NCBI GenBank assembly: GCA_035235625.1
Contig: CP141142.1
Location: 13,980,995 to 14,044,994 of the forward strand
Length of the DNA: 64,000 bases
Direction of reading: 5' to 3'
DNA from: Saururus chinensis
Taxonomy: Eukaryota; Streptophyta; Magnoliopsida; Piperales; Saururaceae
A program made the translations under genes and the position numbers. Shown here in pieces: positions 20,589-31,765 of the stretch. How positions within the stretch are numbered: position 1 is the first letter of the stretch; each line of letters starts with the position of its first letter. A model generated the notes under the pieces. It worked only from the letters and a program-made list of their open reading frames with translations. It was not told where the DNA came from and ran no database searches.

Positions 20589-23500
20589 ATGGCTCAAGGA
20601 AAGCAATTTGCTGCAGTTCCTGAGGTTATTCGGAAGGAGGTACCAGCGTCGGCATCTGCTTCTGCGGATAGCCCAAAGGCCGGTCCTCCTGCAACAGCCA
20701 GCGATATCAAACAAATCATGGCTGCACTGGAGAAGTTGACATCATTCATGACGACCACAGTCAAGGGCGAAGCCTTGGGGCGCACAACGCCCATCCTTCC
20801 AGGGCCGCCTCTAGCTGTCTGGAGAAGGGTGGTCCGTCCGATCTTCCCGAGCTGACCTTCTCCTGCCCTCCAGCGGACGTGGGCATTGACATGAGCGTCT
20901 TCCCTGGTCCAGTACGATTCGGCACTGGCATCCCAATGCCAGGGGGAGACGCCAGGCCTGGGACATTCATGTCATACCAGGTGTTCGAGAGAATGCCCCT
21001 ATGATGCCGCCCCCCCACAATCAGTTCCGGGACGCAGAGGACGAGTGGGACAAGTATCCAGGGCCTCGCGGCGGGGCCCGAGGGGGCTGAACCTCGCCTT
21101 GCTCGTTTATAGTTTCCCCGCTATAATGGTGATGATGACCCTGTGGAATGGCTGTATAAAGCGGAGAAGTTCTTCTCATACCAGGGAACACACTCTGAGA
21201 CTAAGCGCCTGCGCATCGCTTCCTTTCACTTGGATGGCGACGCATCGGTTTGGTTCCAGAACTTTGAGAAAGAAGTGCGCTACCCCACTTGGGCAGCCTT
21301 CTCTGACAAGCTCTGCATCCAGTTTGGTTCGAATGAATTTCAAGAATTCAATGAGATGTTGTCCAACTTGCGTCAGACCACCACCGTTCGTGCATACTAT
21401 ACAGACTTCATGAAGATAGCCAACAGACTCCCTGATTGGCTGATGGCCGCCCTGGTGGACACATTCAAAAGGGGGTTAAAGCCAAAAATCTCGGAGGAAA
21501 TGGGCCACTTCCCTTGCTCAAGCATGCGGGACGTGGTACGTCATGCCCGCATTGAAGAAGAGAAACTGAACCGGCAGCGTAGGGGCGGACGGCTGGGACC
21601 TCCTCCCCGGGCTGTATTGAGCTCGAATCCTATGGCTGCTTCCTCCAGCAGTCCGGCCAATGGCCGCCCTGGTCAACAAGATGCAGCTCCCACTCAGATT
21701 GTCTGGCATCTCACCCCCGCCCAGATGGACAAATGCTGAGCCAAGGGGCTGTGCTTTCGTTGTGATGAGAAATTTGTTCCTGGACACCGCTATGCTGTTA
21801 AGGGCAGCTTGCTTTTGGAGGAGGTAGATGATGACTTGGACAGCAGGGCCAGTAGTGAACCCTTGCTCTCAGAGGACGTGCTGCCCGAAATCTCAGTTCA
21901 TGCATCCTCGGGAGCTTTCACTCCACGTACCATGCGGGTGCAGGGATTCCTTAAGCGGGAGCAGGTAGCTATCTTGATCGATAGGGGTTCTACTCATAAT
22001 TTTATTAACGATAACGTAGCTCATCGGCTAGGGTGTTTGGTGTTGGACTCCAAACCATTTGATGTGTTGATTGGCGATGGCAAGCATCTTAGGAGTACCG
22101 GTGTGTACGCTCAGATTACCCTCTCGATTCAAGGAAACACATTTGTTACTGACCTTTTCTTGCTGCCCATGAAGGGGGCGGATGTCGTACTGGGAGTACA
22201 GTGGCTGCAGGTACTTTTCTCTCGGCCCATGACATGAGCTCCTTCTTCCGGTTTTCTCCTCAAGAACTTCTTTTGTAGTAGCGTGCTATTATTGGCGTAT
22301 CACAGGAACAGATACCATCTGATTTGCAGGCGTTGCTGGCCAAACATGAGGATTTGTTTTCAGAGCCGCAAGGACTTCCTCTTGTCTGGCCTCATGACCA
22401 TCAGATTCCCATCCTTTAGGGGCGGCCCCAGCCAATGTCCACCCATATCGTTACCCTCACATCTAGAAATCTGAGATAGAACTGCTGGTGATGGACATGC
22501 TTTAGTCCAGAATCATTCGTCCTAGTATGAGTTTGTATTCATGTCCAGTGCTGTTGGTTCGTAAGAAAGATGGTTCGTGGCGGTTTTGTGTTGACTACTG
22601 TGCTTTGAACGCCATCATCGTCAAAGACAAATATCCCATTCCTGTGATTGAAGAACTGTTGGATGAATTGACAGGTGCCAGGGTCTTTAGTAAGCCTGAT
22701 CTTTGTTCTAGCTATCACCAGATTCTATGCAGCCTAGGGATGTGCACAAGACCACGTTCCGGACTCATGATGGCCATTTCAAGTTTTTGGTGATGCCTTT
22801 TGGGTTGACCAACGCCCCCTCCATGTTCCAGTCTCTCATGAATGATATTTTTCGGCCCTTTCTGCTTCTCTATCTATTAGTCTTCTTTTATGACATACTG
22901 GTTTACAGTAGATCATGGATAGAACACTTGACACATCTCAGGTCGGCTTTTTCAATATTGCGTGCTAACTCCTTATTTCTGAAGCGTTCGAAGTGTTCCT
23001 TTGGCAATCCACAGGTTGATTATCTGGGTCACATTATCTCCCAGCACGGTGTTGCTACTGATCGGGCCAAAGTGGCCGCCATGCTCTCTTGGCCGACCCC
23101 AACATGTGTCCGGGCACACAGGGGTTTTGTTGGCCTTACAGGTTATTATCATCAGTTTATCCAGTGGTACAGTGAGTTGGCTCATCCTCTTACGGAACTA
23201 TTAAAGAAGAGGGCATTTGTATGGTCACCCGTGGCCCAAACAGCCATTGAGGGGCTCAAGCAAGCGATGGCGTCCACCCCGGTCTTGCTCTTGCCAGATT
23301 TTAGTTGACCGTTTGTGGTGGAGATGGATGCATCAGAGGCGGGCTTGGGCGTTGTTCTCCTTTAGGACGACCGCCCTATAACTTATTTCAGTAAGGCTCT
23401 GGTTGGTCGCTCCTTGTCTATGTTAGTATATGAAAAGGAAATGTTGGCTATCATCCTTGCCGTTGCAAAATAGCGTTTGTATTTATTGGGTCATCGATTT

Positions 23501-25128
23501 TTGATTCTTGCCGATCACCAACCGTTGAAGTATTTTTTGGATCAACGAGTGTTTACTCCTGCTCAGTAGAGGTGGGTGAGCAAGTTGCTGGGCTATGACT
23601 ATGAGTTAGTGTACAAAAAGGGAGAAAATATTGTCGCTGATGCACTCTCTTGCAGTCCATCCCCGGACTCCTGCTTTGCGTTCTCCACCCTTTCTTGCCC
23701 GTTTGTGAGGAGCTCCGGCAGGCCTATGGTATGGATTCATGGACACAGGAGGTTATTGCCGCCCGTCAGGCTGACTCAGCAGCCCGGCCTTTCTTTGTGT
23801 GGCGGGATGGTCTTCTCTTTTGGAAAGATCATTTGTGGGTTCTCGATGTTTCCGATCTCCACTGCCATATCATGTCACATTTCCATGACACTCTTGTGGC
23901 TAGTCACGAGAGGTCTTTCCATACATATAAAAGAGTTAGCCAGAGCTTCTTGTGGCAGGGCGTCTGTCGCGCCATCTATGATTACTTGGCTGCTTGTGAT
24001 GTTTGTCAGAAGGCTAAAACTACCATGACATCACCGGCCGGGTTGTTACAACCCTTGCCTATTCCAGATAAGGTTTGGGAGGACATTTCGATGGATTTCA
24101 TGGAGGCTTTGTCTGTGGTACAGGGTAAGTCAGTCATCATGGTTGTGGTGGACAGATTGTCTAAGTATGCTTATTTCTACGCGCTGGGCCATCCCTTCAC
24201 CGCTAAGACTGTTACTGAGCTCTTTGTTCGTGAGGTGGCACGCTTGCATGGTATGCCATGTATGATTGTTTCTGACCGGGATCGGATATTTCTATCACAG
24301 TTTTGGCAGGAGTTTTTCACTTTGCAGGGATCTTCTTTACATATGAGCACAGCTTATCATCCTCCGACGAATGGACAGACGGAGGTGGTTAACCATTGCC
24401 TGGAGTAGTACCTCCGCTGCTTTACTATGATGCAGCCCCGTCGGTGGCTTCAACTCCTTCCCTGGGCTGAGTAGTCTTATAATACTGCATATCACACGCG
24501 CATTGGGTTCACCCCATTTGAGGTGCTCTATGGTCATCCGCTGCCGACTGTCTTATCTTATGTGCCCCATCGTTCGTCAGTTGCCGAGGTGGATTATATG
24601 TTGCAAACGTGTGATGAGGTCTTACGCCAGCTTAAAGAGAATTTGTCGGCAGCTCATAATAGGATGAAGCAGGTTTATGATTGTCGCCATACGGATCGGG
24701 AATTTGTTGTTGGTGATTTGGTCTATGTCTCGGTCCTCCCTCAGTGCCAGACCTCTTTGTTTCAGCCTGCACACTCCAAGCTTGCTCTCCGCTTCCATGG
24801 TCCATATGTTATCGAGGAGCGTGTTGGACCGGTGGCATACCGCTTGAATTTACCTCCTGATTCTTTAGTTCATCCTGTGTTTCATGTCTCTTGTCTGCGA
24901 TGTTTTGTGGGTGATAAATCTTTGGCAGTGGGCGCTCCTCCTCCCCTGCTGGGGCCAGTTTCACTAGCCGATCCTGTCCCTGCTGCTGTCCTGCAGAAGC
25001 GTCGGGTTCGACGCTCTGGGTGTATTATCATTGAGGTCTTGCTTTCTTGGCAGGGTCAGCCTCTTGAGGATGCCACGTGGATGCCTGAAGATGATTTTCT
25101 GGCCCATTTCCTAGCTTGGTCACCTTGA
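20589..25128 (+). pseudogene. Gy1 gag-pol polyprotein remnant
   Basis: Starts at ATG 20589 (MAQGKQ). Blocks in order: gag (about 21110-21740: PVEWLYKAEKFF, ASVWFQNFEKEV, NRLPDWLMAALV); degenerate zinc knuckle CFRCDEKFVPGHR; protease ILIDRGSTHNFI, where the catalytic D-S-G is changed to D-R-G; RT (about 22527-23110: [28 protein letters not shown]), where the FFDDILVYS active site is FFYDILVYS; RNase H in pieces (23320-23650); integrase (about 23720-24500: zinc finger ending ACDVCQKAK, core SMDF, VSDRDRIF, FWQEFF); and a chromodomain-like C-terminus (LLSWQGQPLEDATWMPEDDF) ending at TGA 25126. Stops and frameshifts occur in every domain. Several stops replace expected Gln or Trp codons. The segment between protease and RT is shortened. 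It cannot make an active polyprotein. Confidence 0.9.
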
Positions 25129-25159
25129 GGACAAGGCGAATAGCGGAAGCATGGTGGAG

Positions 25160-25542
25160 TGTTGTGCACGATGACCAAACTTGACCAATTTCCCGAAGGA
25201 CTATTGCTTAAGCTTTACTTTATTGTTTTCATAGTTGCATTGAACGATTTGCTATTGTAATAGTTTAGTATTTTGGATATTTGGATGTAAAACGGGTTGG
25301 TTCAGTTAGTGGTCCGGGTTAGCCGAACCACTAACTGGTATGCACTCCTAGGGAACTGGGCCGGCCTTGGGTTGGGTTGGTGCGACTCCCTAGGGGACTG
25401 GTCGTCCCCTATATGGGGCGATCCTCTCCATTTTTAGAGTTATACAATTACAGTATTCAAGTGTCTCCCCTTTCTTCATTACTTCTCCCCTTTCCCTGCG
25501 TAATTCTCCTAGGTACCGATCGTGCCTGCATCGAGCACATCA
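25160..25542 (+). repeat. Gy1 3' LTR
   Basis: 383 bp, matching the 5' LTR throughout. It is preceded by the sequence 'gaagcatggtggag', the probable PPT region, which recurs as 'gaagcgtggtggag' before the Gy2 3' LTR. Confidence 0.9.
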
Positions 25543-26009
25543 CGAGGTGCTCGCAGTTCCGTGGGCACACGCTCTCCATGCTGGCCCATGCTGTGGCATG
25601 CCAGACACACGTAGGCCCATGCTGCGGAGCACCAGCCTCGCGCCATTTACCTATGTATATATTTTTTAAATCCAAATCTTCTAATGCACGTATATTCCTA
25701 CCTTGCATTCGAATTCGCGTGTTCTTGATACCGTTGGACTTGTATCGATGAGTCCTTCGATACTAACCCACTTAAAGTAATAAATTGTACTCTTTCCAAA
25801 TGGGTCCTACCTATTTTCTATGATTCTTGAATGTCGTAACTTCCGGTCCCGACCTCCGTTTCGCTCGTTCTTTGATTCGTTACGCTCATTTCTTTGAGCT
25901 CTACTCAAATACGGAGATTTAAACCTTTGAAACTATCTATAATTTATTAGAAAAATCACTAATTACTCTATGGTTAGAAGTAATCGGAAAAGCGGGGTAT
26001 TACAAACTC

Positions 26010-27235
26010 TGCCACCGATGATGCCACCTTCGTGTACTCACCATCAAACTTCATAGATTACGAGGTAGGGGAGCTTTAAACTCGTAATTTTATGATAGCA
26101 TGCCTTAAATATTTAGCAGCCTACTAGGACTATGATTAATGCTTTGGATATTAAATAACGATCCGATTACAAGATGTGCATGTAAGCATGATTAAATGGA
26201 AAGTTTAAAAATGCATATGACATGCATGTAAGCTAAAAGTATGTATGATGCATGTGGATTATGTGTATGTAAGTGATGGCTAGCGAGTATGTTAATAGGC
26301 ATTTATTTCTAAGCAAGACTATAAGCGTATGTACCTGAGCAAGACTGTAAGCATATATTTCTGAGCTAGACTATAAGAATATGTTTTGAATGAGACTATA
26401 AGCATATGTTTCTAAGCAAGACTGTAAGACTAAGAATTTGAGTAAGATGGTACGAGTAAGACTGTAAGAATTTGTTGAATAAGACTGTAAGTGTAAGGGT
26501 TGTACAAGTATGACTATAAGTATAAGACTAGTGTAAGAGAGGTAAGATGGTATATGTTTGTGCATGATTGTCATATTATGTGACTCTATTGTGATTTGTA
26601 TGCTTTTATGCTTCATGGTTGAGTGCATGAACACATATATATATATACACACAAATATATATTCCATATATATATATATATATATGGAATTACATAATTC
26701 ACTGTTTAGATTTCCCCTATTTTTTAGCCCAATGTTCGGGGGACTTTTACAAGTTTGTGATGGAGAGATCTAAGCGATAGACACTTATTTCTGTGGGTGG
26801 ATTGAATTCCATTGGCTCAAATATAACCTTGACTCATTGCGAGTCTTTATTATTTGTACCACAATTTGATGTATTGGTGAGATAAAAATTAAGGTGTTTA
26901 TATTTTTTGGACTTGTAATTTGGATTAGACTATGGTCTATTTATGGGATTTGTACTATGGGATGCCTAAGAGAGATTTGTATTTAAAGTCCATGATCATA
27001 GTAATTTCTTTCGTACATTTGTTTTTTAGTAGCGCATGAGAACATTTGGTTTGGCTGTACGATGTTTGATTGAAAAGAAAAAAAATTATATGGGAAAAAT
27101 TGATGTGTGATACTTAAATTATAAAACTTCTTTCACTGGTTTTGTATTTTATCATTTTTCCGATTTACAACCATTATGTTGTAAAACATTTATGTGAATT
27201 TTTAAGAAAATGTGTTGAAAATCTTGGGCATTACA
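26010..27235 (+). other. 3' part of copy G LTR with GACTGTAAG array
   Basis: Homologous in reverse to the first 1.2 kb of copies B and C. 26290-26530 holds degenerate repeats of 'AAGCAAGACTATAAGCATATG' type, the counterpart of the CTTACTCATAC arrays. 26633-26690 is an AT microsatellite. No coding region is evident. Confidence 0.65.
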
Positions 27236-27237
27236 CA

Positions 27238-28430
27238 TGCAATAAGAAAGGATTAATTATATCGACACTTATGCTCCTGTAGCACACCTCACTTCTATTA
27301 GAAAATTGTTTACATTAGCATTTATTTTTAAACTTTGCATACATCAAATGGATGTTAAAATTGCATTTTCAAATTGAGATCTCCATGGACCAACAGAAGA
27401 ATGCAAACTTGTGAATTTCTTAAATGAACTTTAACAAGCACCTAAACAATGTCATGAGAATTTGATTAAGTTATTCTGTCAAATGGATAAAATCATAATT
27501 ACACTGACAAGTGTATTTATACGAAGTCTACTGATGCCTATTTCATGGTGGTGTGCTTGTATATGGATGACATGTTGATTATGAGTACCAATGTGGTAGG
27601 GGTGACTAAAAATAAGGAGTATTTGGCTTCTACCTACAAGATGAAGGATTGATACAATTCTAGGTGTCAAAGTCACATTATATTCATTTTTTTTACAAAT
27701 TTCAATCATCTTGGATTTCAAGATTTTCTAACCCTGTGTGATAAAGTGTTACCTTAATGGAAGATCAATTACCCAACTACAATTTCTAGTGCAATTGGTA
27801 GTGTGATGTATGTCATACATTGCAATAGGCTTGACATCGCATATGCTATTTGCAAATTGAGTAGGTACACAAGCAATCCTAGTGGCGAGCATTGGAAGGC
27901 CATAGGAAGAATTTTTGGTTATCTAAAACATACTAAAGATCATAAAGTTTGTTATGGGAATTGTCTAGTTGTCCTTCAGGGAGATATATAGATGCAAGTT
28001 GGATGACTAGAGTTGGGGATAATGAATCTCGGATACCGAATCTACCTCAGGGTGAGTTTTTAGCCTAGGAGGCTGAGCTGCTATGATGGGGAAAGAAGCT
28101 GAATGGAATAGAAACTTATTGTTGGACATCAAGTTGTGCCTAGTCCAATGTTGCCTATATCTATCAATTGTGTTTGTAAGGCTACTGTAGCTCATGTCTA
28201 TAGTAGTGTATCTAACGGCAAGTCCAGACACATTAATCTTAAACATGAGTATGTGAGGCAATTTATACAAGATGGTGTCATAACACTTGCTTATGTGAGA
28301 TAAAGTAAAAACTTGGCGGATTCTCTTACTAAAAGTCTTCTACAGGATGTAGAGAGTGACAACTTTGGAGATGGGCTGAAACCCTCGTTGAGTTTGGTCA
28401 ATAGTGATGGTAACTCAATCAAGCCCTAGT
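27238..28430 (+). pseudogene. Copia reverse transcriptase-RNase H remnant
   Basis: The last third of the interrupted copia polyprotein. RT motifs read across frames: DTYAPVAHLTSIRKLFTLAF and HQMDVKIAF (about 27262-27375), then VVCLYVDDMLIMS, the active-site YVDD (about 27550-27590). RNase H signs include 'GKEAEWNRNLLLDIK'-like and 'HINLKHEYVRQF' sequence, 'ITLAYVR*SKNLADSLTKSL' (about 28280-28345) and the C-terminus 'GDGLKPSLSLVNSDGN'. Stops and shifts are frequent, although the YVDD box is preserved. The enzyme would copy element RNA into cDNA. It runs into the PPT and 3' LTR. Confidence 0.85.
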
Positions 28431-28944
28431 TTATGACTAGTGTAAGATTCAATGGGTAAGAACAAGTTGTTGTTTTGATTAATATACTAGCACAAGTGCT
28501 TATGTGTTTGCTAGTTGTGTGAACTCCTCTATGGAATTAGTTGTGAATATCACTTGTGAAGGTTTAGTTTTAAGCTCTTAATGAGGTTTAAGTAAGATGT
28601 TTGAATGACGGAGACATAAGAGAACTTCACCTATGGGGACATAGAATTGGTGCCACTTCTTATGGAAAAAAAAAGTTTATTTCCTAGTGTCTTCCAAGAA
28701 CTAGGATAACACATGGCCAAATAGGATTCATTCTTATCATAGAGGCTTGATGTTTTGTAGAATTATCAGCTTTGTATCTAGAGTGGGTGGTTCAATACTA
28801 GCAGTATACCATAAACTTTTACATAGCTTTGTAATTCATGTACTAATCGAAGGTTCAATTTGAAAGAAACTTTCTTGTATTCAGTGAAATGTCAGTGGTT
28901 TTGTTGATTGGTTTTCTATTTTTTTCAGATAAAAAGTGGGGGAT

Positions 28945-29556
28945 TGTTGAATTTTTATCATAAAGCAATTGATCAGTGTGTGAATCAATCAAGAAATCTA
29001 TCAGTTCATTAACTGATCGATCAATTTTTTCTTAGTCTAATTTTTTGAAGGATTCATTTTACTGGATTAATCAATTTCATGAATAGATTGATCGGTGAAA
29101 TCTGTTCTAGTTTTTCTCAATTGATCAATCTTTATGTGTGGGCAATCAATGACTGCACATACTTTTTCGTGGTTTAACAGTAAAAAACATCTCTTTTGGA
29201 AGAGTTTGGTTGTCTCTTCTTTTGGGATATATTTTCTACATATTTAGGCATAATATACGAAGAGTGAATGTTTAGTACAAGGGTTTTTTTTATGTTTTCT
29301 TAGAATTAGAATTAGCCAACTCTTTCACAAAAGTCTTAAGGAGAGAAACAAGGGGATTCTTCACTTTTGCTGAGTGCATATCCCATAACACTCTAACTAT
29401 TCTAGGAGGAGAGTTTGCTTGAGAACCCCCCACAAGAATTTGGTTTTCCAAAGGGAGCAAATATTTCTTTAAGGAAAGTTGTACTCTATATGATTCAGAG
29501 CTATTCTTTGTATATTTTTTTTTAAATTCAAATTGTTCTATGCAAAGTTTCTAACA
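28945..29556 (+). repeat. Copia 3' LTR
   Basis: 612 bp, from TGTTGAATTTTTATC to TTTCTAACA. It is immediately preceded by the PPT (about 28930-28944) and followed by the TSD aaaac (29557-29561). Confidence 0.9.
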
Positions 29557-29561
29557 AAAAC

Positions 29562-29800
29562 AAACATCTGAGTCATGTTCATCCCCAACGCATCAGCCAA
29601 ATGCTTCCAGTAGGCAATCGACAATAGAGAAGCCAATGTATCATTTTGCACTTTTCTTCTCCTCCTGTTGGTCAACATGTAGTGCGCAATGCAAAATCTG
29701 TTTCAGCTCTCATGGGGATAAACTGCTATCCCACCTGCATAGATCCTAGAAGACTGCAATCGATCCCAAATGGGTTTCAATCAAATACAAAAAAAAAACA
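29562..29800 (-). pseudogene. CDC20: CDC20-like pseudogene, N-terminal part
   Basis: On the minus strand this reads, across one frameshift, 'WDR', 'FIPMRAETDF' and 'AHYMLTNRRRRK', then a 'SREAYRKQLAEALGMN'-like segment in altered form and 'MTQMFVF'. This follows the conserved N-terminal order of plant CDC20 (DRFIPNRSAMDF, AHYMLTE, REAYRKQLAE, NRTRILAF). The match ends exactly at the copia TSD and resumes at about 6977, so one CDC20 copy was split by the insertion. The true start is not found. A possible 5' region with a CT-rich leader lies at 29800-30100. Stops and the frameshift show decay. Confidence 0.8.
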
Positions 29801-30258
29801 AAAAAAAGGAAGCTGAGAAGAGATCGAACATAAATTCCTCCTCATCCTCGAAGATGCGGAGCTCCGGAGGAAGGGACAGGTGGCCGAGCCATTGTCTTCA
29901 CTACTTGCAACCATGAATACAGAAAACAAAAACAAACCCAAAAACTAATATAAAAATAGACACATAAACAATAATCAAATGGGAAAAAAAGAAAATGAGC
30001 TATAGTGCGAGCTTTCTCTTCTTTATCCCCCTTGGTGCAAGAATGACATTGGAGCAGGGAGAGATGAATTGATGGTGCAAGAAAGAGCTTCATCGTTCAA
30101 CTGCTGCGAGATAGCAGAATAGAGAGACAAATGACAAGCTCTTTCCTTAGGAAGATGATATCATTACTTTGAATTTTATACACTATCCCTACACTGCCAC
30201 CATGTCACTAATCACAAAATACCACATCAGGGCTTAATATACAGAAAGACGCGTTGAG
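29801..30258. other. Old 5' flank of CDC20 pseudogene
   Basis: No independent gene is evident. The minus-strand frame 30093-29842 (83 codons) has no CDC20 similarity I can see and is hydrophobic by T-richness. Poly-A tracts (about 29792-29812) are present. This may hold the original promoter and 5' UTR of the CDC20 copy. Confidence 0.45.
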
Positions 30259-30305
30259 GTAATTTTGAATTTTAGATAAAAATTGGGAGTAGGAATATTA
30301 TTTCC

Positions 30306-30317
30306 ACTATAAATAGG
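30306..30317 (+). promoter_or_regulatory. Candidate TATA box of element L
   Basis: ACTATAAATAGG in an AT-rich context, followed by a less AT-rich leader. Position and orientation fit the LTR promoter of element L. Confidence 0.45.
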
Positions 30318-30459
30318 AAACTCATGTAATTTCTGAAGGAGGTTTGCTCATCTATTTTGTGTTCAATTTTGCCTATTTAAGAGGTGTTATTAACTAATTT
30401 GAGGGTGTTCTACACAATGGAAGCATCCACTCCTCAAGTTAGCAACTCTAGAGAGGGGA

Positions 30460-31128
30460 AACAACCTGGGCTAAGAGGAGGTTCTGTCCGATGCCCCTAG
30501 ACCTAGAGAGACAGATAGAAGTAGCCCGAAGTGAGAAGAGGTTTTATCCTCTGCCATTGGGCCTCATTGAGAGAAGTGGCCTAGAGTAAGGGAATGCTTC
30601 ATCCTTCACCAACGGGCCTCACTCTGTGAGAAACCTCTCTGGTTGAAGGTAGGTTTTTCTCGCCGCATTTGAGCGTGTAGACAAAGGTACATCCCCGGGT
30701 AAGGGGAAACTCTGTCTGTTATCTACGGATATGATAAGATGGAAGTGTCTCTAGGTAAGGGGAGGTTTTGTCCATAGCTTATAGGGGTGGAAAGTGGGAA
30801 GTGTCTTTGGGTAAGGGGAGGTTATGTCTGCCACTTACAAACATGAGAAGTGGGAAGTATCTCCGAGTATGAGAGGTTCTGTCTGTCGCCTATAGGCATG
30901 GGAAGAGGGATATGTCTCTAGGTAAGGGGAGGTTCTGTCTACTGTTTATGTGCAGGGAAAGTGAGAAGCATCTCCGGGTAAGGTTATGTTTGCTGCTTTC
31001 AAGCATGCAAAGAGAAATACGTCTCTAGGTAAGGAGAGGTTATGTCTCTTGTTTTTAGACAAAAAGAGTGAGAAGTGCACTAGGAAAGGGAAGTGTCTTT
31101 CTATTACTTTCGGGCAGAATGAGAGAAA
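30460..31128. repeat. ~57-bp minisatellite in L 5' LTR
   Basis: About ten imperfect units of the type 'GAAGTGTCTCTAGGTAAGGGGAGGTT-TGTCTGCC-CTTACA-GCATGG'. The clearest are between 30735 and 31060. Units diverge by 10-25 percent. It has no coding potential. Confidence 0.8.
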
Positions 31129-31129
31129 C

Positions 31130-31488
31130 ATTTGGGTGAGATGAAAATTAAGTTGTTTATGTATTTTGGACTTTTAGTTTGGATTAGACTGTTATGGGAC
31201 TTGAACTTAGGGATGCCTGGGAGAGATTTGTATTTAAAGTCTATGATCGTAGCAATTTATTCGTACATTTCTTTTCAAGTAGCACCTAAGGATGTTTGAT
31301 TTGGCTATACGATGATTGATCGAATAAGCATAAATTTGCATGGGAAAAACGGATGTGTAATATTTTAAATTATAAAACTGCTTTCACAGGTTTGGTATTC
31401 GTCAATTTTATTGATTTATAGCCATTATATTGCAAAACTTCTCCATGAATTTTAAAGAAAATGTAATAAAAAAATCTCGGGCATTACA
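31130..31488 (+). mobile_element. Truncated family-1 LTR fragment (copy K)
   Basis: The right end 'atctcgggcattaca' and 350 preceding bases match the right end of copy G (26880-27235), with 'GGATTAGACT', 'GAGAGATTTGTATTTAAAGTC' and 'TTCACAGGTTTGGTATT'-like sequence in the same order. Only the terminal part survives. The left side abuts the minisatellite with no TSD. Confidence 0.75.
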
Positions 31489-31765
31489 TGATGCGTGTAC
31501 CACCCATTAGGCAGAACTACATTTGGATCCGATCATATTGGAATAATATTGTAGATGTTATCCAATATGTACGTATGCAACCAATGGCATGAAAACGTTG
31601 GCCTGGTCCAAATTAGAATAGAATATAGTTTTATTTTGGCCTACACACGATGAAATGCTTAAGTTCCGTAGTGTGTAGATGACATTATGGTTCTCACACC
31701 CAGACTCCATTACCCCTATTTTTTTAAAGCCCATTATTCCGGGTCTCGGACTTGGGTGTTACAAA

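Larger units (their letters stand above)
20178..25542 (+). mobile_element. Ty3/gypsy chromovirus-like element Gy1
   Basis: A nearly complete 5.4-kb element. LTRs at 20178-20559 and 25160-25542 start TGTTGTG and end CATCA. The TSD is cgcgg on the left and cgagg on the right (one mismatch). The PBS TTGGTATCAGAGC directly follows the 5' LTR and fits initiator methionine tRNA. The polyprotein order gag, protease, RT, RNase H, integrase, chromodomain-like tail shows Ty3/gypsy. The short LTRs and small size suggest a Reina-type chromovirus. The copy is dead, with many stops and frameshifts. It sits inside solo LTR H. Confidence 0.9.
18573..26004 (-). mobile_element. Solo LTR (family 2, copy H), split by a gypsy element
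   Basis: The TSD aactc (18568-18572 and 26005-26009) flanks a unit whose minus-strand start is TGTAATACCCCGCTTTTCCGA and whose minus-strand end is GGTTCGTTATA (expected CA, one change). The start resembles the 3' LTR at 34728 (TGTAATGCCCCATTTTCCGA), giving the orientation. Net length after removing the gypsy insert (20178-25542) is about 2.06 kb. It has no PBS, PPT or coding region, so it is a solo LTR. A minus-strand TTTATATAAGG box lies near 19945, within a 180-bp tandem repeat. Near 18795-18882 it carries a block shared with two other LTR families (see findings). Confidence 0.8.
14826..27235 (+). mobile_element. Giant solo LTR (family 1, copy G), itself split
   Basis: The right end ('atcttgggcattaca', 27235) matches the reverse complement of the 41919 end of copy B. 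The stretch 26010-27235 follows it block for block in reverse. 16871-18572 likewise matches the GC-rich half and terminal part of copies B and C in reverse. Two inserts interrupt it: 14882-16870 (unresolved) and 18573-26004 (a solo LTR, TSD aactc). The left end (TATTAACACCCAAGATTTTC) resembles the family terminus but carries no matching TSD against catgc on the right. About 90 codons of copia are also missing there, so the left junction has been rearranged. Net length is about 3 kb. The tandem-repeat middle is shorter than in copy C. Confidence 0.7.
6983..29556 (+). mobile_element. Ty1/copia retrotransposon (interrupted, inserted in CDC20)
   Basis: Two related LTRs (6983-7555 and 28945-29556) face the same way. 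The whole is flanked by the TSD aaaac (6978-6982 and 29557-29561). Between them, in correct copia order, lie degraded gag (7618-8245), CCHC/protease/integrase (13364-14828) and reverse transcriptase/RNase H (27238-28430). The purine-rich stretch AAAAAGTGGGGGAT just before 28945 is the PPT. Two large insertions, at 8246-13363 and about 14826-27235, separate the coding blocks. Net length without them is about 5 kb, normal for copia. The 5' LTR starts TA instead of TG. No clear PBS remains. Part of integrase and the linker to RT are missing, so the element is a deleted, inactive copy. Confidence 0.9.
30259..31763 (+). repeat. 5' LTR of element L (with minisatellite and an inserted fragment)
   Basis: It contains a plausible TATA box (ACTATAAATAGG, 30306-30317), then the minisatellite, then a reverse-family insertion (31130-31488). 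The LTR tail is at 31489-31763, including a block shared with two other LTR families (31507-31605). The left boundary is inferred from weak similarity only. Confidence 0.5.

Noticed and set aside
26371-26773. Open frames on both strands near an AT microsatellite
   Set aside because: Composed of degenerate LTR repeats and (AT)n, with no domain.
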